Shown here one piece after another: positions 7,397-13,662 of a stretch of DNA of 19,299 nucleotides. The position numbers were made by a program, and so were the translations under genes. How positions within the stretch are numbered: the first letter of the stretch is position 1; every line of letters starts with the position of its first letter. Origin of the DNA: CAYSHJ01 sp964589725 (GTDB lineage Bacteria; Planctomycetota; Planctomycetia; Planctomycetales; Planctomycetaceae); the NCBI GenBank assembly GCA_964589725.1, contig CAZPUJ010000175.1, forward strand, positions 1 through 19,299. Reading direction: 5' to 3'. The notes under the pieces are model-generated. The model was not told where the DNA came from and ran no database searches. It saw only the letters and a list, made by a program, of their open reading frames with translations.

Positions 7397-8397
7397 TGGG
7401 ACGCGGTCTCCGGATTGGCTCGATCCACAGCACAGATGCTGCACCACGGCACGCGCACGACCGTTTCCAAATCGAGTCGGGTCTCGTCGGGTTGATATAC
7501 CAAGACGCGTCCTCGGATTCGGCAGGGACGGACGCGCGTGACAAACGCGAACACTTCCAGCGCGGACCATGCGGCGGCCAAGTCGGCAATCGCCGGCAAC
7601 AGAGGCTGCGATTCGGGGGGCTCTTCCCGAGCACGCAGCCATTCGTCCAGCGATGAATACGCGCTGAAGTACTCGCGATGGCTCGCCAGCCGCTGACGAT
7701 AGCAGACATAGCACCCGGTCTCGCCAGGTTCGAACAATGGGCCGACCAACACGCGCCGGTTCCACGCGGCCACCAACAGCCACGGTTGCCGCTGTTCGAC
7801 GGCGAGTGCATTGAAGGCCTCCAATTCCTGCGGCCGCCAGTCGGTTTCCAGCACCACGGGCAGTTTGGTTTGTGCTCGGCCATCGCCGGAGTGAGCTGAG
7901 TCCAAGGCCCCTGTCAAATCAGTTTGGGATGCCGACAACCCGTTGTCAGACATGGCTCGGACGATTCGCTCCGCCAACGGAGACCGGCCGCAGACCGCGA
8001 TGCGAAACGTCGACAATCGGTCCGCGAATAGCAAGTCATCCGACACGATGGCATCGCACGCGCGAGCCAACTCCGGTAACGATTCGCACGCGCGGACAGC
8101 TTCTTCCGTCAACAATGACGAAACGGCCAGCAACCCCTGCTCATCCAGACAATCCAGGACGCTGCACAATTCGTCCGGATCGCATCGTCCGGCCGCTGCC
8201 AGTTGCAGTTGGGCAATTGTTCGGGATCCGTCCAACAACCGCGGCAGCCACGGCAGCACGACGTTGCCAGCCTGGCCGCTGAGAAACGTGACTTCGTCAA
8301 AATCCCATCGCGCTTGCCAACGCTCAGATCCCGCCGGCGCGATGATGACACCTGGCCGCAAGCGGGGCCGCCACGTCGCGTCTTGTCGTCGGTTCAT
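7393..8397 (-). CDS. TOMM leader peptide-binding protein (SagC-like, E1/ThiF-derived C protein)
   Basis: 334 residues, close to the length of SagC. Residues about 33-95 look like the winged-helix RiPP recognition element (hydrophobic strand WDFDEVTFLSG, then helices ending LDEQGLL). The middle is a degenerate ThiF/E1-like domain (FRIAVCGRSPLAERIVRAM at 131-149). GPLFEPGETGCYVCYRQRL carries CxxC at 229-232, and PWCSICA carries a second CxxC at 319-322, together a probable structural zinc site as in other C proteins. It would bind the precursor leader and stimulate the YcaO partner. The ATG at 8397 overlaps the stop of the preceding Cys-rich gene, and the gene's own stop overlaps the YcaO start, so all three are translationally coupled. 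Confidence 0.88.
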   Translation of the reverse strand: MNRRQDATWRPRLRPGVIIAPAGSERWQARWDFDEVTFLSGQAGNVVLPWLPRLLDGSRTIAQLQLAAAGRCDPDELCSVLDCLDEQGLLAVSSLLTEEAVRACESLPELARACDAIVSDDLLFADRLSTFRIAVCGRSPLAERIVRAMSDNGLSASQTDLTGALDSAHSGDGRAQTKLPVVLETDWRPQELEAFNALAVEQRQPWLLVAAWNRRVLVGPLFEPGETGCYVCYRQRLASHREYFSAYSSLDEWLRAREEPPESQPLLPAIADLAAAWSALEVFAFVTRVRPCRIRGRVLVYQPDETRLDLETVVRVPWCSICAVDRANPETASQ

Positions 8398-8741
8398 TGC
8401 AGGAGGCCAAACCACACGAAGTCAATGGCCCCTCCGAAGGCGGCTCCCAGCAGCAGGCCTCCCATTGCGTAACACACCACGAATGCCAGAAACCTGATGG
8501 TCGCCAGCAGGATGTCGATCAACACGTTGTCGGTGCTGGTGCTCGAACTGCCCAGGCCCGCGACGATGCCTTTAACGGCGCCACCGATCAGTCCAATGCC
8601 ACCGCCCAACAGCGTGAAACAACAACAGGTGCAGCAACAACAGGCCAACCGAACGCTCCGCCGGCGAGTGTGGCCAAAGTCGCCACTCGTCGGTTCTGCG
8701 AAGATGCGCGGAACACCGTCATTCCTTTCGTCAGCCGTCAT
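8394..8741 (-). CDS. Cys-rich small membrane protein (CCCCTCCC), candidate TOMM substrate
   Basis: 115 residues. A charged N-terminal 33 residues ending HTRRRSVRLA is followed by CCCCTCCC at 34-41, then a Gly-rich hydrophobic stretch (FTLLGGGIGLIGGAVKG), a short Ser/Thr linker (GSSSTSTDN) and one or two membrane segments over 73-113. A dense Cys/Thr block before a Gly-rich run resembles the core of streptolysin S precursors (SagA). Cys, Ser and Thr are the residues cyclised by YcaO systems. Unlike SagA (about 53 residues) it is long, and the Cys block is internal, before membrane helices. The start overlaps the SRPBCC stop (ATGA) and has GAGGAG eight bases upstream. It could instead be an accessory or immunity membrane protein, with the true precursor elsewhere. 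Confidence 0.8.
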   Translation of the reverse strand: MTADERNDGVPRIFAEPTSGDFGHTRRRSVRLACCCCTCCCFTLLGGGIGLIGGAVKGIVAGLGSSSTSTDNVLIDILLATIRFLAFVVCYAMGGLLLGAAFGGAIDFVWFGLLQ

Positions 8742-9505
8742 TCCCGCGACTCCTCAATCCCGACCGATCGTGGAAGAAAATAGTCTGGCTCGTGTTCCTG
8801 CAATTCGCGTGTTCGTTTTTCGACCGCCTCCAACAGGCGATGGAGCCGCGGACGCAGCGCATAGTTGACCGCGAACTGCGGCACCCATCCCAAGCTGGTC
8901 GACACCTGATACCGCAAAATGCTGCGTTCATTCACTTTCTCGACTATCCAAGAACCTTCGTTGAATGGCAACACGCCTTTGACTTGCCTCCAATCGGCCG
9001 ATCGGCGGTTGCCCGAATCTCGAATGCGGATTTCCAGTTCCAGTTCGTAGTCGGCGTGCGGCAGATTGAGCACCTGGCGTTCCCGAATTGATCCGTCCGG
9101 ACCCGGCCGCACCGTGGTCTTTTGAACGTACGGCATGAACTCGTCGAACCGGCCCTGATCGGTGACGACTCGCCACAGATGATCGGCCGGCAAATCCGTC
9201 AACCGCGAAATCTGCACCGCCGTGTGCCGCCCGTCAGGCCATTCGACGATTTGAGAAATCGGCCCCGACTTCAACTCCTCGGCCGAATACACATGCGCAT
9301 CCACTCGCCCGCCACGCCACCAGGCCCGAGTGAGGAACATCGCGCCCAACAGCAACGCCCCGACAAACACCCAGCGTTTGAAGCCTCGCCATTGAACGCG
9401 CTGTGGCGGCGGCACTACAGCGTTCCCGCTGTTCGAGGCCGCGACCGAGCCATCATTCGGCGGAACCGTTTGCGCCTGGAGCGGTGACCGCGGGTCCGAG
9501 CCCAT
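8738..9505 (-). CDS. Membrane-anchored SRPBCC (START-like) domain protein
   Basis: 255 residues. A Pro/Ser/Gln-rich N-terminal tail of about 40 residues is followed by one transmembrane anchor at about 45-63 (WVFVGALLLGAMFLTRAWW). The rest resembles the SRPBCC/polyketide-cyclase-like fold: ISRLTDLPADHLWRVVTDQG opens the domain, then FDEFMPYVQKTTV, a central antiparallel sheet (ADYELELEIRI), and a closing amphipathic helix around FAVNYALRPRLHRLLEAVEK. Such domains bind hydrophobic ligands in a cavity and include COQ10-type proteins. It is the first gene of the TOMM-like operon and overlaps the Cys-rich gene by 4 nt, so a role in handling or sensing a hydrophobic product or lipid is plausible but unproven. 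The ATG at 9505 is preferred; an earlier one at 9646 would add 47 residues with no domain similarity. Confidence 0.82.
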   Translation of the reverse strand: MGSDPRSPLQAQTVPPNDGSVAASNSGNAVVPPPQRVQWRGFKRWVFVGALLLGAMFLTRAWWRGGRVDAHVYSAEELKSGPISQIVEWPDGRHTAVQISRLTDLPADHLWRVVTDQGRFDEFMPYVQKTTVRPGPDGSIRERQVLNLPHADYELELEIRIRDSGNRRSADWRQVKGVLPFNEGSWIVEKVNERSILRYQVSTSLGWVPQFAVNYALRPRLHRLLEAVEKRTRELQEHEPDYFLPRSVGIEESRE

Positions 9506-9662
9506 GACAATCGCTCTCTTCTTGAGGATGATCCGGCCAAATCTGGACCGCGAATCTACTGCCAGCGATTCCACGGAACAAGACTCGGTCACCCCGACCT
9601 TGAAGTGTCTGACGGTGGAGCTCGACACGGCCGATGGTGCGAACAAACGTCAGGAGTTCGCG

Positions 9663-10535
9663 ATGAAACAAGTCGTCTTGCCCAAGAAAACTCTGCGAGC
9701 AGCATTGGTTCTGCTCACCTTCAGCATCCTCCGACTCGTCATGCCGTCATCTGCGCATTCGGCCGACCCGATCCCAATACGGGAGTCTGTTCTGTTTCGC
9801 GAGGGCTTTGACGATCCGCGACTGCTCCAGCGTGATTGGTACGACGGCGACAAGTTCGCGATGTCCAACGCGCAGCCCTACGCTGGCCAAGGTTGTATCG
9901 AGTATGCGTGGAAGGCTGGCTCGACGACCCCGGCCAGTTCATCGGGACTGCGCCATCTTTTCGAGCCGACCGAGACCGTCGCTCTGCGTTGTTACATCAA
10001 GTTGTCGAAGGGTTGGGGCTGGACGGGTCGCGACTATCACCCGCACCTGATGCACTTCATGACCACCGAGAACGCCAAGTTCCACGGCCCGGCGGCCAGC
10101 CATCTCACCGTTTACATCGAACCGCAGAATGGCAAGCTGCGACTGGCGGCTCAGGACATTCAAAACAAGAACCAGCCTCATGGCCTGACACAAGGCCCGC
10201 TCAAAGGGGGCTACAATGGCCGCTTCTACGACAGCCGCGAAGTGCTCTTCAAAGACGACGCCTGGCACTGCGTTGAGGCACTGTTCCAGCTCAACACTCT
10301 CGACCTGAAAGCGGACGAGCCAAACGCCGACGGCGTCGTGCGCGGTTGGTTCGACGGCGAGTTGGTGATCGACCGGACCGATGTCGTTCTCCGGTCAACC
10401 GATTTCCCGAAGATGAAGTTCAACCAATTCCTGATGACCCCGTACTTCGGGCCGGGATTGCTTCCACACGAACAAACGCTTTGGATCGACGAATTGGCCG
10501 TCGGGACGAAACGCTTGGGACCCTTGGATCAATAA
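9663..10535 (+). CDS. Secreted beta-sandwich-like protein, function unknown
   Basis: 290 residues with a clear Sec signal peptide: basic MKQVVLPKK, a hydrophobic core, and probable cleavage near SSAHSA-DP (about residue 34). The mature protein starts with a lectin-like strand (FREGFDDPRLLQRDWYDGD) and alternates short strands rich in Trp, Tyr and His. It includes the signature-like pieces YIKLSKGWGWTGRDYHPHLM and WFDGELVIDR, and ends with LWIDELAVG. The WFDGE...LWIDE pattern is common to concanavalin-like polysaccharide-binding or lyase folds, so a role in binding or cutting extracellular glycans is possible. AGGAG lies six bases before the start. It is divergent from the TOMM-like operon, with 157 bp between the two starts, so co-regulation is possible; I saw no convincing promoter there. 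Confidence 0.8.
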   Translation: MKQVVLPKKTLRAALVLLTFSILRLVMPSSAHSADPIPIRESVLFREGFDDPRLLQRDWYDGDKFAMSNAQPYAGQGCIEYAWKAGSTTPASSSGLRHLFEPTETVALRCYIKLSKGWGWTGRDYHPHLMHFMTTENAKFHGPAASHLTVYIEPQNGKLRLAAQDIQNKNQPHGLTQGPLKGGYNGRFYDSREVLFKDDAWHCVEALFQLNTLDLKADEPNADGVVRGWFDGELVIDRTDVVLRSTDFPKMKFNQFLMTPYFGPGLLPHEQTLWIDELAVGTKRLGPLDQ

Positions 10536-10710
10536 GCGCGCCGCATGATTCGTTCAAACTTGACTTGGCAAGCACTGCAATGTCGGATCAGATGCAAAGG
10601 CGAACTTAACAGGCTGAATCAGCGGCGGCTATTTGACACCGTTGCTGAGCGACCTACGATCATCGGACAAATGCGATGCTTGAAGCGGCTCTCCAAGGAG
10701 AATTCGAGTC

Positions 10711-11046
10711 ATGGCGGCACCTTCGGCTGATCCGAAGATCATTCACGAAATTCGACGACTTGCATTGGCCACCGACGATGTTGTGGTGACTCGAACTGCC
10801 GAAGACGACCTCCTGGCTCGACGCCTTACCGTCGACGACATCTGTGCGGCGATTGTGAATTGGATCGATGCCGGCGAACGTGTCAAGCCGACCAAACTGC
10901 ATTCCTTTCCGGGTCTGCACGGCGAACCAGCCTACGAAATGAAGCCTCGGATTGACGGCGTCGTGTTCTATTTGAAAATGGCGTTGATCAAACTCCATCA
11001 GCCGGGAGAATACCTGTTGCTGATTTCCGCTCATCCCGACCATTGA
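10711..11046 (+). CDS. DUF4258-like small protein, probable toxin of a TA-like pair
   Basis: 111 residues. The pattern VTRTAEDDLLARRLTVDDICAAIVNWI, a Gly-containing turn (GLHGEPAYEMKPRIDG) and closing strands YLLLISAHPDH resembles the RelE/HigB-sized DUF4258 proteins that are often encoded next to a YgiT-type zinc-finger protein. AGGAG lies about eleven bases before the ATG. The zinc-finger gene follows after a 25-bp gap, so the two are probably one transcript. The ribonuclease-like toxin role is inferred from context, since no catalytic residue can be assigned with confidence. Confidence 0.75.
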   Translation: MAAPSADPKIIHEIRRLALATDDVVVTRTAEDDLLARRLTVDDICAAIVNWIDAGERVKPTKLHSFPGLHGEPAYEMKPRIDGVVFYLKMALIKLHQPGEYLLLISAHPDH

Positions 11047-11071
11047 GTGAACCAGCCAGAGGAACCAAACG

Positions 11072-11302
11072 ATGGTTGTCACACGTTGCCCGCTTTGTGG
11101 AAGCGAATCGCTCGAAGAGCGTCGCGGAGCGTATTCGTTGAAGGCTCCCACCAATACGCCTGGAGGCATGATGGTGATCCCGCATGCTACTTGGCATTGC
11201 TGTGCGAACTGTGGTGAAGAGCTTTTGCCGCGGTCATTAACCAAGGCCTTAGAAAGCGAACAACGGCGACGCCTTTCCGTCGCAGTCTCGGCCAATCCTT
11301 GA
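11072..11302 (+). CDS. YgiT-type zinc-finger protein, probable antitoxin partner
   Basis: 76 residues with two CxxC pairs: CPLCG near residue 6 and CANCG around 47-50. This is the zinc-binding fold of the N-terminal domain of MqsA/YgiT antitoxins. The HTH domain that full-length MqsA uses for autoregulation is absent, as in many stand-alone YgiT-type proteins paired with DUF4258 genes. AGAGGA lies about eight bases upstream of the ATG. Its 3' half is overlapped on the opposite strand by the tail of the HTH-like ORF at 11187-11594. Confidence 0.78.
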   Translation: MVVTRCPLCGSESLEERRGAYSLKAPTNTPGGMMVIPHATWHCCANCGEELLPRSLTKALESEQRRRLSVAVSANP

Positions 11303-11594
11303 ACCCGATCTGTGCTTTGGCCCCACGAACGTCTGGACCTTCCAGCCAATCGCACAACGTGAGCGGGTCAATGCCCGCCGCGGCGGCGATCTGTGGGACT
11401 TGCTGTCCGCTTTGGTGAACGGCTTGCCGGAGTTGACCGGTCAGCGAACTCTCGGCGGCGGCTTCGTCCATGCGGGAGAGCCGCGCCATTTGTTCGGGAA
11501 GTTCGGCTTCAATCTTGGCCCAACTGGCTCGGATGTCCGCCATGTGTTCCGGAGAAATCGTCATGGCTGTGATGCTACGTCGCGGTGGACTCAT
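11187..11594 (-). CDS. XRE-like HTH protein with an aberrant C-terminal tail
   Basis: 135 residues. The middle (LTGQLRQAVHQSGQQVPQIA followed by AAAGIDPLTLCDWLEG) looks like the helix-turn-helix of Cro/XRE-type regulators. After DWLEG the sequence becomes basic and compositionally unlike such proteins (KDWPRLRRKGVAVVRFLRPW), and this part is antisense to the YgiT-type gene. The domain end therefore looks truncated or replaced, probably by recombination next to the TA pair. The ATG at 11594 has GAAGGA seven bases upstream and overlaps the preceding antitoxin-like gene by 20 nt; an ATG at 11564 would start right after that gene but lacks a ribosome site. Confidence 0.55.
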   Translation of the reverse strand: MSPPRRSITAMTISPEHMADIRASWAKIEAELPEQMARLSRMDEAAAESSLTGQLRQAVHQSGQQVPQIAAAAGIDPLTLCDWLEGPDVRGAKAQIGFKDWPRLRRKGVAVVRFLRPWLMTAAKALHHSSHSNAK

Positions 11595-11862
11595 GAGCGA
11601 GTCCTTCTCGCTTCAACTCTTCATCCAACTCCCGCACGTACTCGCTAAATGGTCGGGTTCGAGTCGGACAGGACCGTGCCTCTAAGAATCCCTGAAATGC
11701 AGGACTAGCACGCAGAACGTTCACTTCCGCATCGAAGTCGTCTGCCACGGACAAGACAAATTCTCCGCCCATTGGTTCGACGAGCAAGACAGGCTCACTG
11801 CGCGCGGCTTGGAATAGCTCGGCGAGGCTGGGCTGTTGGTCTTGCAGATTGATGGTCTTCAT
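11575..11862 (-). CDS. Phd/YefM-like antitoxin-type protein
   Basis: 95 residues. SLAELFQAARSEPVLLVEP followed by the strand GGEFVLSVAD is the N-terminal pattern of prevent-host-death-like antitoxins (helix, then 'EPVLL' strand, then a short hairpin). The C-terminal half is acidic and helical (FSEYVRELDEELKREG), as in toxin-neutralising tails. No recognisable toxin follows; the next gene is the HTH-like ORF. Its ATG overlaps the stop of a 24-codon micro-ORF that itself overlaps the mqnE stop, so it is likely co-transcribed with mqnE. Confidence 0.7.
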   Translation of the reverse strand: MKTINLQDQQPSLAELFQAARSEPVLLVEPMGGEFVLSVADDFDAEVNVLRASPAFQGFLEARSCPTRTRPFSEYVRELDEELKREGLAHESTAT

Positions 11863-11933
11863 AGCTCAATCTCTCCTTCCCGGAAGTAAAGTCGATTGTG
11901 TCCGAGATCAGGATTTCGTAGGGCATCGCTCAA
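11859..11933 (-). CDS. Possible 24-residue micro-ORF between mqnE and the antitoxin-like gene
   Basis: An open frame starting at TTG, whose last two bases plus the next base form the mqnE stop (TTGA), runs to a TGA that overlaps the antitoxin ATG (ATGA). It encodes a peptide containing GHNRLYFREGEIEL. Overlaps at both ends are typical of coupled genes, but the length and TTG start make it doubtful; it may instead be the 3' remnant of a lost gene. Confidence 0.3.
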   Translation of the reverse strand: MSDALRNPDLGHNRLYFREGEIEL

Positions 11934-13081
11934 TTCTCTCCGGCAGATTGCGCCGAACAGACCTGTTCGCCAATCTGCCACTTCGCTCCCTCACGAATCA
12001 CTCGCCGATATAGCGTGTCCCGTTCGACTGGTTCGCGGCCGGCTTCGCGGATGAGGTGGTGGAGTTGGGTGATGGTCAGGCCTTCGGGGGTTTTGGCCCC
12101 GGCGTCGTGGTAGATCAGTTCGTGGACGACTGTGCCGTCGAGGTCGTCGGCTCCGAAGTTGAGCGCGATTTGGGCGGTCTTTTCGCCCAGCATGATCCAG
12201 TAGGCTTTGATGTGGTCGAAGTTGTCGAGCATCAGCCGCGAGATCGCCATCACCTTCAGGTCCATCATGCCGGATGGCTTGAGCAAATAGTCGAGCTTCG
12301 TGTTCTCCGGATGGAACGCCAGCGGGATGAAGGTTTGGAAGCCGTGCGTCTCGTCTTGCAGTGAACGCAGCTTACAGAGATGGTCGATGCGGTGCTCGGC
12401 CTGTTCGACGTGGCCGTAGAGCATCGTCGCGTTGGACCGCAGGCCCAGCTCGTGAGCGGTGCGGTGGATTTCGAGCCAGTTGCTGCCGTCGGCTTTGTGC
12501 TCGCAGATTTGCGAGCGGACGTCGGGATGAAAAATCTCGGCACCGCCTCCGGGCATACTGCCCAGGCCCACGTCGATCAACTGCTGCAAGACCCAGCGAT
12601 ACGGCTGCTTGGTGATGTGTCCGAACCAGTTGATCTCGACCCCGGTCCAGGCCTTGATGTGAATCTCCGGGTACGTCTCGTGGATGACTCGGATCACGTT
12701 CACGTACCAGTCGAAATCCTTTTGATGATGCAAGCCGCCGACGACGTGAATCTCGGTCGCGCCGTTGGCCTTCGCTTCGAGCGTTCGCTCGCGCAGCATG
12801 ACGTCCGTGAAGGTGTAGCCCTTCGGGGCCTTCAAGTCCGATCGGAACGCGCAGAACACGCAGCGATAAACGCAAACGTTCGTCGGGTTCAGGTGAATGT
12901 TGGTGTTGTAGAAGGCCAGGTTGCCGTTCTTTCGCTCGCGGACCAGATTGGACAGCCGGCCGAGCGTGAGCACATCCACTTGCTCGTCGAGGAATACACC
13001 TTCGTCAAAGGTGAGCCGCTCGCCCGCTTCAACCTTGTCGGTGATGCGGCGGAGCAGCGTGTTGTGGGTTGGGATGATCAT
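11930..13081 (-). CDS. mqnE: Aminofutalosine synthase (radical SAM), menaquinone biosynthesis
   Basis: 383 residues. MqnE joins a radical formed from S-adenosylmethionine to 3-[(1-carboxyvinyl)oxy]benzoate, giving aminofutalosine in the futalosine route to menaquinone. The radical SAM cluster motif CVYRCVFCAF lies at about residues 71-80. TEIHVVGGLHHQKDFDWYVN, IKAWTGVEINWFGH and GLGSMPGGGAEIF follow in the order typical of MqnE; the CofH/MqnC relatives share the fold but differ in these blocks. Length is normal for the family. The start has no clear Shine-Dalgarno site, and the upstream region is a degenerate repeat. No other mqn gene is in the window. Confidence 0.93.
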   Translation of the reverse strand: MIIPTHNTLLRRITDKVEAGERLTFDEGVFLDEQVDVLTLGRLSNLVRERKNGNLAFYNTNIHLNPTNVCVYRCVFCAFRSDLKAPKGYTFTDVMLRERTLEAKANGATEIHVVGGLHHQKDFDWYVNVIRVIHETYPEIHIKAWTGVEINWFGHITKQPYRWVLQQLIDVGLGSMPGGGAEIFHPDVRSQICEHKADGSNWLEIHRTAHELGLRSNATMLYGHVEQAEHRIDHLCKLRSLQDETHGFQTFIPLAFHPENTKLDYLLKPSGMMDLKVMAISRLMLDNFDHIKAYWIMLGEKTAQIALNFGADDLDGTVVHELIYHDAGAKTPEGLTITQLHHLIREAGREPVERDTLYRRVIREGAKWQIGEQVCSAQSAGEN

Positions 13082-13083
13082 GG

Positions 13084-13205
13084 GGTCTCGGATTGCGGAT
13101 TGGGAACGTGATTTTAGGACGCAACGGAGGACTCGGCCACCAACGGACGAAGGACGCGAGCAATCCGCAATCTGAAATCCACGATCCGCAATTGCGGAAC
13201 CGCAG
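13084..13205. repeat. Degenerate CGGATTGCGGATT / AATCCGCAATC repeats
   Basis: Just upstream of mqnE, GGATTGCGGATTGGG occurs near 13086-13102. Its near-complements, such as AGCAATCCGCAATCTG and ATCCGCAATTGCGG, occur near 13159-13196. Together they form a loose inverted repeat across the mqnE 5' region. The rest of 13082-13662 holds no convincing gene; it contains a promoter, a candidate RNA and a terminator, and I see nothing clear in 13380-13662. Confidence 0.5.
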
Positions 13206-13230
13206 TCTCGGCGAACTCTTCACCGGCGAT

Positions 13231-13258
13231 TTGACACGCGGCAAGTGTGACCTATGTT
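13231..13258 (+). promoter_or_regulatory. Sigma70-type promoter
   Basis: A perfect -35 box TTGACA (13231-13236) is followed after 16 bp by TATGTT (13253-13258), a four-of-six match to the -10 consensus. Transcription would start near 13265 and reach the terminator at 13324-13375 with no good ORF between. Confidence 0.5.
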
Positions 13259-13264
13259 TAGGAT

Positions 13265-13375
13265 GTCGGAGCTAATCCCGTTGCCTCTGCGGTGTTGGCC
13301 TGACCTAACGAATTTGACTTTGGGCGCGGCATGGGGAGCTGGGAGCTTCGAGGGGACCATGCCGCGCTCTTTTTT
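13265..13375 (+). ncRNA. Candidate small RNA or attenuated leader
   Basis: The segment between the promoter and the terminator predicts an RNA of about 110 nt that encodes no plausible protein and matches no RNA family I recognise (no SRP, 6S, tmRNA or RNase P signature). The terminator loop holds three GGGA-type purine runs. It may be an independent sRNA or a leader whose terminator attenuates the secretin gene that starts 288 bp farther on. Confidence 0.35.
13324..13375 (+). terminator. Rho-independent terminator
   Basis: A perfect 11-bp stem (GCGCGGCATGG at 13324-13334 with CCATGCCGCGC at 13357-13367) is followed by TCTTTTTT. The T-run is only on the plus strand, so it ends a rightward transcript. 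Confidence 0.8.
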
Positions 13376-13662
13376 CATGCGCGGTCGTAAAACCATCACC
13401 ATTGTCGCTTGTGCTTCGACTCGCCCCATTTTAGATGTTCGTCTCCGGCAATTTCCGCCGCATCACGTCGCTGCTGATCGGGTGGGAGTCTCAACTGACC
13501 TTGTTTGCCGTCGACCGGCTCTCGTTGAAGCGTGAAAACGAGCAGACTGGATTGCCGTTGTGAGCCGACATCACATTCTCGGTCCACGTGACACGGGCAA
13601 GCTTTGCGGGTTTTACCGAAAAGAGCGACAGGCCGACTCAAACTCAAGCCGATGATTCGTAG

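Noticed and set aside
10660..11355. 231-codon minus-strand ORF
   Set aside because: Antisense to both the DUF4258-like and YgiT-type genes, whose motifs and ribosome sites are convincing.
12380..13111. 243-codon plus-strand ORF
   Set aside because: Antisense shadow of mqnE.
13254..13535. 93-codon plus-strand ORF over the candidate RNA
   Set aside because: It runs straight through a strong terminator and has no ribosome site or protein-like composition.
13396..13647. 83-codon minus-strand ORF
   Set aside because: No ribosome site or recognisable features; composition fits non-coding spacer.
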